NCBI GenBank assembly: GCA_002296055.1
Contig: DBHE01000147.1
Location: forward strand, 488-6,175
Source: Pseudomonadaceae bacterium UBA836
Lineage (GTDB): Bacteria; Pseudomonadota; Gammaproteobacteria; Pseudomonadales; Pseudomonadaceae
DNA length: 5,688 bases
Direction: 5' to 3'
Shown here: positions 1-5,438 of the stretch, in pieces
Numbering within the stretch: position 1 is the first letter of the stretch
How the letters are laid out: the number at the start of each line of letters is the position of its first letter
Notes under the pieces: generated by a model
What the model was told of the DNA's origin: nothing
The model's input: the letters and a program-made list of their open reading frames with translations, nothing else
The model's database searches: none
Program-made: the position numbers and the translations under genes

Positions 1-168
1 CTACTCGCCCGCGTAAACGGGGACCCGGGGTCCGTGCAACCAATACGGCTTGTGCCTCGACCAAAAAATCAGCTTGCCGTGTGTTCTTCTTTCGCTAAAG
101 TAGGAAGCACTTCGCAAATTTCGCCGCAGCGCGAATACGTCAAAAACACCAAGGAGGGTGGCAACTGA
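1..168 (+). CDS. Possible 3' end of an unidentified gene (partial)
   Basis: This frame is open from the first base of the window to a TGA at 166-168, 55 codons without a stop. Its start would lie outside the window. The predicted residues are polar and basic, with no motif I recognise. A competing - strand frame covers nearly the same stretch, so coding status is unproven. It would lie on the same strand as the DUF3644 gene, with 113 bases between the two. Confidence 0.2.
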   Translation, partial: LLARVNGDPGSVQPIRLVPRPKNQLAVCSSFAKVGSTSQISPQREYVKNTKEGGN

Positions 169-232
169 ATGATTCTATTAAAAACCTCACTGGATTTACT
201 TCCGGTGTTATACCGAGCGCACTAACTATGTA

Positions 233-260
233 TTGCCGCTGTGTTCTATCTAATTACTAT
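233..260 (+). promoter_or_regulatory. Weak candidate promoter for the DUF3644 gene
   Basis: TTGCCG (233-238) and TACTAT (255-260) are separated by 16 bases. Each matches the sigma-70 hexamer consensus at four of six positions, and the pair lies 22 bases before the ATG at 282 in an AT-rich leader. This is a weak match. Integron cassette genes are often driven from an upstream array promoter instead, so this may be chance. Confidence 0.2.
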
Positions 261-281
261 TGACTTACCCAAGGTAGCTTT

Positions 282-1184
282 ATGAAGTCACGATCTCGAT
301 TGATGCTTGAAAAGTCTATCGCGGCAATGTTGTCTGCAATAGAAGTTTACAATAAGCCTGATTTCAAGTATCGCGAGGAGACGTTCTCTGTTTTGTGTAT
401 TAACTCTTGGGAGCTACTCTTAAAGGCAAAAGTTCTTAATTTGGCTAGTAATAAAGTGGCTTCGCTTTACGCGATGGAGTACAGAACGCTAAAAAGTGGA
501 AAAAAATCCACTGTAAAAAGGCCGAAAACTAATCGATCCGGAAACCCTCTTTCAATTAATCTCTTTGAAGCCTACCGAATCGCGACCGAGGACTATGGCG
601 TAAAGATAAACAAAGCGGTATTTGATAACTTGGTTGCGCTTGCTGAGATTAGGGATAATTCCATACATTTTGTAAATGATGACCTGCTCTTGTCTCTCAA
701 GATTCAAGAGCTAGGTAGTGCATCACTGCAAAACTATCTTCATCTTGTATCTGCTTGGTTTGGGGATGTTTTATCAGGGTACAATTTTTACCTCATGCCA
801 CTATCATTCTTCCGGAATTTCAATGAAGCTCCCGGTGTTTCTTTAAATTCGAGTGAGCGAAAGGTTTTAGAGTACATAAAGAAATCAGAAGAGGGGTATG
901 ACAGTAGTGAAGTTGTTGGTGATTACAACTTGACGCTGAGAATTGATGTGAGATTTCAGAAGGTTAAGAGCACGTCAGGTCTGCCTGTTCAGGTCACAAA
1001 CGATCCAAGTGCCACCGCAGTTTATCTGTCAGAAGAAGACTTTTCGGACAAGTATCCGTGGGATTACGATATCCTGAGTACTCGTTTATCCAAGCGATAC
1101 TCTGATTTTAAGATGAATGCAAAATATCACAAAATCAGAAAAAATTGGAACAGGATAAGAAGTTTGCGTATGAGCGGCTTTTGA
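282..1184 (+). CDS. DUF3644 HEPN-like protein, frameshifted near its 3' end
   Basis: The 300-residue product resembles DUF3644 proteins, a family I recall from accessory and defence-associated loci. The N-terminal half is an all-helical domain, with a WELLLKAK segment at residues 43-50 and the motif R124-D-N-S-I-H129. That fits the R-x4-6-H catalytic motif of HEPN ribonucleases, so a nucleic-acid-cleaving, possibly abortive-infection role is inferred. From about residue 258 (YPWDYD) a basic region resembling a winged-helix domain begins, but it is cut off. The last 13 residues after the A6 run at 1139-1144 are out of register, and the natural tail lies in the -1 frame to 1273. Restored, the protein would be 330 residues. 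An AAGG at 271-274, seven bases before ATG 282, supports the start. Codon use is far more AT-rich than in the pqq genes, which suggests transfer. The family call is from memory of its sequence pattern. Confidence 0.78.
   Translation: MKSRSRLMLEKSIAAMLSAIEVYNKPDFKYREETFSVLCINSWELLLKAKVLNLASNKVASLYAMEYRTLKSGKKSTVKRPKTNRSGNPLSINLFEAYRIATEDYGVKINKAVFDNLVALAEIRDNSIHFVNDDLLLSLKIQELGSASLQNYLHLVSAWFGDVLSGYNFYLMPLSFFRNFNEAPGVSLNSSERKVLEYIKKSEEGYDSSEVVGDYNLTLRIDVRFQKVKSTSGLPVQVTNDPSATAVYLSEEDFSDKYPWDYDILSTRLSKRYSDFKMNAKYHKIRKNWNRIRSLRMSGF
495..512 (+). repeat. Intragenic hairpin with an A6 loop
   Basis: AGTGGA (495-500) and TCCACT (507-512) are a perfect inverted repeat around six A residues, inside the DUF3644 gene. 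The reading frame is intact across it, unlike at the later A6 run. It encodes the lysine-rich K-S-G-K-K-S-T-V segment and may be no more than a by-product of AT-rich lysine codons. Confidence 0.3.
1139..1145 (+). other. Frameshift point: A6 run, A-AAA-AAT heptamer
   Basis: The zero-frame codons here are AGA-AAA-AAT-TGG. One extra A, or a -1 slip, gives AGA-AAA-AAA-TTG and opens a frame of 42 further codons. The heptamer A AAA AAT has the X XXY YYZ form of -1 slippery sites. Three readings remain: a real one-base deletion, a homopolymer sequencing error, or recoding (ribosomal slippage or polymerase slippage on the A run). I see no obvious downstream pseudoknot or strong stem that would favour programmed slippage. 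Confidence 0.65.
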
Positions 1185-1273
1185 ATCCGAAAAATCCAAA
1201 GGGTGGAAAGAAGATGTTTTATAATCCGAATATTCAGAAAGAGTTCGATAAGCACTATACAAAGAAAATTTAA
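1145..1273 (+). pseudogene. Displaced C-terminal tail of the DUF3644 gene (-1 frame)
   Basis: Read from TTG at 1145, this frame encodes 42 residues beginning LEQDKKFAYERLLNP and ending EFDKHYTKKI, then TAA at 1271-1273. The segment is basic and tyrosine-rich, follows naturally from the YSDFKMNAKYHKIRK segment upstream, and fits my memory of DUF3644 C-termini. It has no convincing start signal of its own. Its stop codon overlaps the attC core at 1268-1274, as is usual for cassette genes, whereas the zero-frame stop at 1182-1184 lies 84 bases short. Both points say that this is the original end of the gene. Confidence 0.7.
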
Positions 1274-1339
1274 CAGACGTATTTTTTCGGACTGGTTTTC
1301 CGCTGCGCTCCAAACCAGCGGCAAATTCGGGCGTCAGGC
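1268..1339 (+). repeat. attC site 1 (integron recombination site)
   Basis: The site is 72 bp. The left core ATTTAAC (1268-1274) fits RYYYAAC exactly and contains the TAA stop of the cassette gene. The right core GTCAGGC (1333-1339) differs from GTTRRRY at one position. Between them is an imperfect inverted repeat whose centre is a perfect seven-base stem, CTGGTTT (1292-1298) with AAACCAG (1312-1318), around a 13-base loop. The outer arms pair with mismatches and bulges, as expected of attC sites, which recombine as folded single strands. The crossover would lie between G1333 and T1334. The core sequences are direct observation; the site call rests on known attC architecture. Confidence 0.7.
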
Positions 1340-1915
1340 CCCACTCGGAGATAAATGAATGGAAGCTGCACTCTGGGGACTTCTTGGCACAATTGTCGGC
1401 GCAGCTGCAAGCATCGCCACAACTGTTATTGCCTCAAAAAACGCTGCCAGCCTGCAATTTGCGGCGGCATCACATGAACGGGAAGAACAAGCTAGAGCAT
1501 TCCAGCGCGACACGCTCATTGAGCTACAAGACGCCGTTCACGATGAGCTACGAGCGATTACCCTCTTATATATGGCGGATGAGGTTGCGTATCGAGAGAC
1601 TGGCACATGGGGGCGAAAGATGCTCGGCGAAGAGCTGAACAACCAGGTCCGTTTGGCGGGCAGGCGCACTCTGCTGCTTTCAGAGCGAATTTCTGACGAA
1701 AATCTGCGTGACCATTTGAAATGTCTACGCAGCCTGCTTACCGAGGTACAGATGGCTCGCGAGGCTGCTCTCGCGGAAAGCACTCATATAGCTGCTATGA
1801 GTATGGGTATTTCGGTCATGGAGCACATTGGCACGGTTCTCCGCTCCCTCTACTCGGGTGGCGGGCCTAACTAGTGGTTTAAACCGTTCGCTGGGTTCAC
1901 CGGGACTGGTTAAAG
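1334..1915 (+). mobile_element. Integron gene cassette 2
   Basis: The unit runs from the crossover point in attC 1 to the predicted crossover in the next attC, about 582 bp, and contains one gene in the array direction. The gene starts 25 bases after the cassette boundary and its stop overlaps the next attC core, the compact layout typical of cassettes. An internal check supports the boundaries: the left core of its own attC (GCCTAAC, 1865-1871) is complementary at six of seven positions to the right core brought by the same cassette (GTCAGGC, 1333-1339). The two would pair in the circular form. Confidence 0.6.
1359..1874 (+). CDS. Cassette-borne single-pass membrane protein, unknown function
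   Basis: The predicted protein has 171 residues and belongs to no family I can name. Residues 4-26 form a hydrophobic, small-residue-rich segment with a G10-x3-G14 pattern, predicted as one membrane helix. A long, charged, helix-prone region follows, with a likely amphipathic or coiled-coil stretch around residues 35-65 and a second helical stretch around 95-140. There is no catalytic motif, no cysteine pair and no signal-peptidase site. The start at 1359 is favoured over the out-of-frame ATG at 1355 because GGAG (1347-1350) sits eight bases upstream and this frame stays open to 1874. The gene fills one integron cassette. Cassettes commonly carry small orphan membrane proteins; a stress, toxin or phage-defence role would be a guess. 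Confidence 0.7.
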   Translation: MEAALWGLLGTIVGAAASIATTVIASKNAASLQFAAASHEREEQARAFQRDTLIELQDAVHDELRAITLLYMADEVAYRETGTWGRKMLGEELNNQVRLAGRRTLLLSERISDENLRDHLKCLRSLLTEVQMAREAALAESTHIAAMSMGISVMEHIGTVLRSLYSGGGPN

Positions 1916-1921
1916 TTCACC
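1865..1921 (+). repeat. attC site 2, right half degenerate
   Basis: The left core GCCTAAC (1865-1871) fits RYYYAAC exactly and overlaps the TAG stop at 1872-1874. An imperfect stem follows: TTTAAACC plus GTTC (1878-1889) pairs with GGAC plus GGTTAAA (1903-1914), leaving a bulged A on one arm and a bulged T on the other. Such extrahelical bases are typical of attC. The right core would be GTTCACC (1915-1921), which keeps GTT but matches GTTRRRY at only five of seven positions. The six bases after the crossover come from whatever was next in the array, so a poor match is possible at an array end. This half is clearly less certain than attC 1. Confidence 0.45.
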
Positions 1922-2246
1922 CTTAACCAAATGCTAGAGGTCAAGATCGTGGCCGAGGTTAATCACAACACTCCCTTCGCCCGTCGGCCCGTACTTCGCT
2001 GCGTCCTAGTGGATGCACCCTGAAGGGGGCCGTCTCGTACATTGCTGGACGACCACCACTGGTGTGATTCAATTGCGAGTGCGAGTTATCCGCTGAGTAA
2101 ATCTAACGGCATGCTCCCCACACCAACCAAATCACGACCAAATCTACTCCCAAAGTACCATTCGTACCCCCCGATCCCGGTGTTTAACTGAGTCCGTCGG
2201 TGCCTGCCGACGCTGTAAACCCACGCAATAACAAGAGGATCGACCC
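1922..2246. other. Non-coding junction between cassettes and pqqA
   Basis: No convincing gene is present in these 325 bases. A 30-codon frame (1931-2023) has no ribosome binding site and no recognisable product. The stretch must hold the pqq promoter, or read-through enters from the left, but I find no good sigma-70 or sigma-54 element. The only structures I trust are TTAACC (1923-1928), complementary to GGTTAA at 1908-1913, and the hairpin at 2195-2212. Composition is intermediate between the AT-rich cassette gene and the GC-rich operon. Confidence 0.5.
2195..2212 (+). promoter_or_regulatory. Hairpin or operator-like palindrome upstream of pqqA
   Basis: CGTCGG (2195-2200) and CCGACG (2207-2212) form a perfect six-base inverted repeat around the loop TGCCTG, ending 34 bases before the pqqA start. 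No T-tract follows, so it is not an intrinsic terminator. It could be an operator or an mRNA 5' structure; the sequence does not decide. Confidence 0.3.
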
Positions 2247-2318
2247 ATGTGGACTAAACCCAGCTATACCGACCTGCGCATTGGCTTTGAAGTCACCATG
2301 TACTTTGCCAACCGCTGA
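2247..2318 (+). CDS. pqqA: PQQ precursor peptide PqqA
   Basis: This 23-residue peptide is the ribosomally made substrate from which PQQ is built. The sequence starts MWTKPSYTDLR and contains the invariant E15-V-T-M-Y19 block. Glu15 and Tyr19 supply all the carbon and nitrogen of PQQ after PqqE joins their side chains and peptidases cut them free. Length and sequence are normal for Pseudomonas. AAGAGGA (2233-2239) ends seven bases before the ATG, a good ribosome binding site, and the stop is TGA at 2316-2318. It is the first gene of the operon and is followed by a hairpin (2327-2345) that probably sets its message level apart from the enzyme genes. Identification is secure despite its size. 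Confidence 0.96.
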   Translation: MWTKPSYTDLRIGFEVTMYFANR

Positions 2319-2326
2319 GTACCGGG

Positions 2327-2348
2327 CGCCCCGGTTTCCGGGGCGTTT
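2327..2348 (+). terminator. pqqA-pqqB hairpin, probable partial terminator
   Basis: CGCCCCGG (2327-2334) and CCGGGGCG (2338-2345) form a perfect eight-base GC-only stem with a TTT loop, nine bases after the pqqA stop. Only three T residues follow (2346-2348), so termination should be leaky. An abundant short pqqA transcript beside a longer one has been reported in Methylorubrum extorquens, which fits an attenuating or mRNA-stabilising role here by analogy. Confidence 0.65.
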
Positions 2349-2374
2349 AGGCACGCTGGCCGAGGACAGATCCC

Positions 2375-3286
2375 ATGCATGTACAGATACTGGGTTCAGC
2401 TGCTGGCGGTGGTTTTCCGCAGTGGAACTGTAACTGCCGCAACTGCGACGGCTTGCGCCGTGGCACGCTGAACGCGAAAGCGCGTACCCAATCTTCCATT
2501 GCCTTGTCGGATGACGGGGTGAACTGGATTCTCTGCAACGCTTCCCCCGATATTCGTACCCAGCTGGAGCAGACGCCTGTGCTGCAACCGGCGCGGGCGG
2601 TGCGTGATACGGCGATCCGGGCGATTGTGTTGATGGATAGCCAGATTGATCACGTGACCGGGCTGCTGACCCTGCGTGAGGGTTGTCCGCACGAGGTCTG
2701 GTGTACCGATATGGTTCATGAGGACCTGCAGACCGGCTTTCCGCTGTTCCCGATGCTGAGCCATTGGAACGGTGGTTTGCAGCGCCGTCGGATCGGGCTG
2801 GGTGAGCCGTTCCGTATTCCCGCTTGCCCGGCGCTGGAGTTTTTGCCGATTCCGCTGCGCAGCGCGGCGCCGCCGTATTCGCCGCACCGCAACGACCCGC
2901 ACCCCGGTGACAACATCGGCCTGCTGGTGCGCGACACCAACACCGGCGGCGTGCTGTTTTACGCACCGGGCCTGGGCCAGCCGGATGACGGGCTGCTGGC
3001 GACCATGCGTGATGCCGATTGCCTGCTGGTGGACGGCACCCTGTGGCGCGACGACGAGATGGCCTTTGCTGGCGTGGGCGACAAGCTCGGCAGCGAGATG
3101 GGCCACCTGCAGCAGAGTGGGCCGGGCGGGATGATCGAGCTGCTGGATGCGCAGCCGGCCAGCCGCAAGGTGCTCATTCATATCAACAACACCAATCCGA
3201 TCCTGGACGAGGACTCTGCCGAGCGTGCCGAACTGGTAGCGCATGGCATCGAGGTCGCCCATGACGGTATGCAGATCGTTCTGTAA
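2375..3286 (+). CDS. pqqB: PqqB, metallo-beta-lactamase-fold PQQ biosynthesis hydroxylase
   Basis: The 303-residue protein is full length for PqqB. It has a metallo-beta-lactamase fold and is reported to be an iron-dependent hydroxylase that oxidises the tyrosine-derived ring of the freed Glu-Tyr dipeptide; older work proposed PQQ transport. Visible features are the N-terminal [15 protein letters not shown] block with the zinc-type cysteines C19, C21 and C24, the S89-Q-I-D92-H93 motif that replaces the usual HxHxDH of the superfamily, and H269 in the C-terminal HINNTNP block. All are intact. There is no signal peptide, so it is cytoplasmic. GAGGA (2362-2366) lies eight bases before the ATG; the ATG at 2379 is out of frame. 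The gene follows the pqqA hairpin and ends ten bases before pqqC. Confidence 0.96.
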   Translation: MHVQILGSAAGGGFPQWNCNCRNCDGLRRGTLNAKARTQSSIALSDDGVNWILCNASPDIRTQLEQTPVLQPARAVRDTAIRAIVLMDSQIDHVTGLLTLREGCPHEVWCTDMVHEDLQTGFPLFPMLSHWNGGLQRRRIGLGEPFRIPACPALEFLPIPLRSAAPPYSPHRNDPHPGDNIGLLVRDTNTGGVLFYAPGLGQPDDGLLATMRDADCLLVDGTLWRDDEMAFAGVGDKLGSEMGHLQQSGPGGMIELLDAQPASRKVLIHINNTNPILDEDSAERAELVAHGIEVAHDGMQIVL

Positions 3287-3296
3287 GGAGGCCGCC

Positions 3297-4049
3297 ATGC
3301 AGCGCGAGCCGATGAGCATTGCCGAATTCGAGCAGGCCCTGCGCGACAAGGGCCGCTACTACCACATTCATCACCCGTTCCACGTTGCCATGTACGACGG
3401 CAGCGCAACCCGCGAGCAGATTCAGGGGTGGGTGGCGAACCGTTTTTACTATCAGGTCTGCATTCCGGTGAAGGACGCGGCGATTCTGGCTAACTGCCCG
3501 GACCGCGACACCCGCCGCGAGTGGATTCAGCGCATCATCGACCACGATGGTGAACCGGGCAGCGAAGGCGGTATCGAGGCCTGGCTGCGCCTGGGCGAGG
3601 CCGTGGGGCTGGACCGTGAGGTGCTGCTGTCGCAGAAGCAGGTGCTGCCGGGCGTGCGCTTTGCGGTGGATGCCTACGTCAACTTCGCCCGCCGGGCCAG
3701 CTGGCAGGAGGCGGCCAGTTCGTCGCTGACCGAGCTGTTTGCCCCGCACATTCATCAGTCGCGGCTGGACAGCTGGCCGCAGCATTACCCGTGGATTGAT
3801 CCGACCGGATACGACTACTTCCGCAAGCGTCTGAAAGAGGCCCGCCGCGACGTCGAGCACGGCCTGCGCATTACCCTGCATCACTACACCACCTGGGAGG
3901 CGCAGCAGCGCATGCTGGAGATTCTGCAGTTCAAACTGGATGTGCTCTGGAGCATGCTCGACGCCATGACCATGGCCTATGAGCTGAAGCGCCCGCCGTA
4001 TCACACGGTCACGGCCGACAAGGCCTGGCACCGGGGGATCGCGCTATGA
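3297..4049 (+). CDS. pqqC: PqqC, pyrroloquinoline-quinone synthase
   Basis: PqqC catalyses the last step of PQQ synthesis, the cofactor-free, oxygen-dependent ring closure and eight-electron oxidation of the AHQQ intermediate. From this start the protein is 250 residues, the usual Pseudomonas length. The active-site residues known from Klebsiella PqqC all appear with numbering one lower: R49, Q53, K59, H83, Y127, H153, R156, Y174, R178 and K213. The frame is open upstream to an ATG at 3243, but that would lie inside pqqB and add 18 residues that do not belong. The perfect TAAGGAGG at 3284-3291, five bases before the ATG at 3297 and overlapping the pqqB stop, decides the start. The stop shares an ATGA with the pqqD start, so the two are probably coupled in translation. 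Confidence 0.96.
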   Translation: MQREPMSIAEFEQALRDKGRYYHIHHPFHVAMYDGSATREQIQGWVANRFYYQVCIPVKDAAILANCPDRDTRREWIQRIIDHDGEPGSEGGIEAWLRLGEAVGLDREVLLSQKQVLPGVRFAVDAYVNFARRASWQEAASSSLTELFAPHIHQSRLDSWPQHYPWIDPTGYDYFRKRLKEARRDVEHGLRITLHHYTTWEAQQRMLEILQFKLDVLWSMLDAMTMAYELKRPPYHTVTADKAWHRGIAL

Positions 4050-4324
4050 GCCCGGTGGTGCGTGATAACACGCCGGTGCTGCGCCCCGGCTTTCGTCTGC
4101 AATGGGAACCGGTGCAGAACAGCCACGTGCTGCTCTACCCGGAGGGTATGGTGAAGCTGAACGAAAGCGCCGCCGAAGTGCTGTTGCTGGTCGACGGCAA
4201 GCGGCCGGTCGCTGACATCATCGACACCCTGTCCGACCGTTTCCCCAATGTGCCCGGACTGGACGAAGACGTTCTGGCCTTCATCGAGGTGGCCCATGCT
4301 CAACACTGGCTCCACATCCGCTGA
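4046..4324 (+). CDS. pqqD: PqqD, PqqA-binding peptide chaperone
   Basis: This 92-residue protein is a stand-alone RiPP recognition element, a small winged-helix-like fold that binds PqqA tightly and delivers it to PqqE. Family features include the N-terminal P10-V-L-R-P-G-F-R17 block, the middle segment around L29-N39, and an [12 protein letters not shown] helix at 40-51 leading to the I-I-D-T-L segment. Length is typical. The start overlaps the pqqC stop (ATGA, 4046-4049), and the GGGGGA at 4033-4038 can serve as ribosome binding site. In some bacteria pqqD is fused to pqqC or pqqE; here it is free-standing, but its 3' end overlaps pqqE by 29 bases. Confidence 0.95.
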   Translation: MSPVVRDNTPVLRPGFRLQWEPVQNSHVLLYPEGMVKLNESAAEVLLLVDGKRPVADIIDTLSDRFPNVPGLDEDVLAFIEVAHAQHWLHIR

Positions 4325-5438
4325 ACAGGGGCCACCGCTGTGGCTGCTGGCCGAGCTGACCTACCGCTGCCCGCTGCAGTGCCCGTACTGCTCGAACCCG
4401 CTCGAGTTTGCCAACCACAAGAGTGAGTTGAGCACCGCCCAGTGGATTGACGTATTCACCCAGGCGCGGGCGCTGGGCGCGGCGCAGCTGGGCTTTTCCG
4501 GCGGCGAGCCGCTGGTGCGCGAAGACCTGCCCGAGCTGATCGGCGCGGCGCGCGAACTGGGCTTTTACACCAACCTGATCACCTCCGGCATGGGCCTGAC
4601 CGAGGCCAAGATCGAGGCGTTCCGTGAGGCGGGGCTGGATCATATCCAGATCAGCTTTCAGGCCTCCGATGCCGAGATCAACAACATGCTGGCCGGCTCG
4701 CGCAAGGCGTTCGAGCAGAAGCTGGCGATGGCGCGGGCGGTCAAGGCGGCCGGGTATCCGATGGTGCTCAACTTCGTTACCCATCGGCACAACATCGACC
4801 AGATCGACCGCATCATCGAGCTGTGCGTGGCGCTGGAGGCCGATTTTGTCGAGCTGGCGACCTGTCAGTACTACGGCTGGGCGCATCTGAACCGCGCCGG
4901 GCTGCTGCCGACCAAGGCGCAGCTGGACCACGCCGAGCAGGTCACCAATGCGTGGCGCGAGAAACTGGCCGAGCAGGGCAACCCGTGCAAGCTGATTCTG
5001 GTCACCCCCGATTACTACGAAGAACGCCCCAAGGGCTGCATGAATGGCTGGGGTAATATCTTTCTGACCATCACGCCGGATGGCACCGCGTTGCCGTGCC
5101 ACAGTGCGCGGCAGCTGCCGGTCAGCTTCCCGAGCGTGACCGAACACAGCCTTTCACATATTTGGTATGACTCTTTCGGTTTCAACCGCTTCCGCGGCTA
5201 TGATTGGATGAGCGAGCCGTGCCGGTCCTGCGACGAAAAAGAGAAGGACTTCGGCGGCTGTCGCTGTCAGGCGTATTTGCTGACGGGCGATGCCACCCAG
5301 GCTGACCCGGTGTGCAGTAAATCGCCACACCATCACAAGATTCTGCAGGCCAGAGCCGAAGCAGAGCAGCCCCAGCCGGGGATAGAGGAGTTGACCTTCC
5401 GCAATGAACGTACCTCGAGGATCATCTGCAAGGCCTGA
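4296..5438 (+). CDS. pqqE: PqqE, radical SAM/SPASM enzyme that crosslinks PqqA
   Basis: PqqE forms the carbon-carbon bond between Glu15 and Tyr19 of PqqD-bound PqqA, the first committed step of PQQ synthesis. The 380-residue protein carries the radical SAM CxxxCxxC motif at C25, C29 and C32, followed by a GGEP SAM-binding motif near residue 70. The C-terminal SPASM domain has the auxiliary cluster ligands C248, C268, C309, C312, C322, C324 and C340. D318 matches the aspartate reported as an unusual ligand in the Methylorubrum enzyme, so nothing essential is missing. An in-frame ATG exists at 4248, but it adds 16 unrelated residues inside pqqD. ATG 4296, with GAGG (4286-4289) six bases upstream, is better. 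The gene overlaps pqqD by 29 bases and the next gene by 35. Confidence 0.96.
   Translation: MLNTGSTSAEQGPPLWLLAELTYRCPLQCPYCSNPLEFANHKSELSTAQWIDVFTQARALGAAQLGFSGGEPLVREDLPELIGAARELGFYTNLITSGMGLTEAKIEAFREAGLDHIQISFQASDAEINNMLAGSRKAFEQKLAMARAVKAAGYPMVLNFVTHRHNIDQIDRIIELCVALEADFVELATCQYYGWAHLNRAGLLPTKAQLDHAEQVTNAWREKLAEQGNPCKLILVTPDYYEERPKGCMNGWGNIFLTITPDGTALPCHSARQLPVSFPSVTEHSLSHIWYDSFGFNRFRGYDWMSEPCRSCDEKEKDFGGCRCQAYLLTGDATQADPVCSKSPHHHKILQARAEAEQPQPGIEELTFRNERTSRIICKA

Larger units (their letters stand above)
1..281. other. Left edge: no recognised gene, two short open frames
   Basis: On the + strand, frame 1 is open from the window edge to a TGA at 166-168 and would encode the last 55 residues of some protein, ending YVKNTKEGGN. 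On the - strand a frame is open from 174 down to a TAG at 3-1, but it has no ATG. I recognise neither product and cannot say which, if either, is coding. A CCCG/CGGG stem (8-21) and a GGACC/GGTCC stem (21-33) lie at the extreme left, as in extragenic palindromic repeats, but a single copy proves nothing. The stretch from 169 to 281 is AT-rich and is probably the 5' leader of the gene starting at 282. Confidence 0.4.

Noticed and set aside
8..33. Possible CRISPR repeat, suggested by the short palindromes
   Set aside because: There is only one copy and no spaced repeat anywhere else in the window.
207..213. GTTATAC as the left boundary core of the DUF3644 cassette
   Set aside because: It matches GTTRRRY at six of seven positions, but no RYYYAAC core or inverted repeat precedes it, and it pairs poorly with ATTTAAC at 1268. 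The left end of cassette 1 stays undefined.
260..265. TTGACT as a -35 promoter box
   Set aside because: The matching -10 position would fall inside the start of the gene at 282, leaving no room for a leader or ribosome binding site on the message.
1384..1638. An 84-codon + strand frame inside the membrane-protein gene
   Set aside because: It overlaps the better-supported frame 1359-1874, which has a ribosome binding site and ends in the attC core.
1931..2023. A 30-codon open frame starting MLEVKIVAEVNHN
   Set aside because: No ribosome binding site, no recognisable family, and a length expected by chance.
3243..3296. Upstream ATG start extending PqqC by 18 residues
   Set aside because: It lies within pqqB, has no ribosome binding site, and makes the protein longer than the family; TAAGGAGG at 3284-3291 points to 3297.
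2396..3349. Long - strand frame opposite pqqB
   Set aside because: It is a mirror of GC-rich codons on the other strand; the pqqB reading has intact metal-site motifs. The same holds for - strand frames at 3183-4031 and 4281-5147.
4248..4295. Upstream ATG start extending PqqE by 16 residues
   Set aside because: The added residues are a frame-shifted reading of pqqD and are not PqqE-like; GAGG at 4286-4289 supports ATG 4296.
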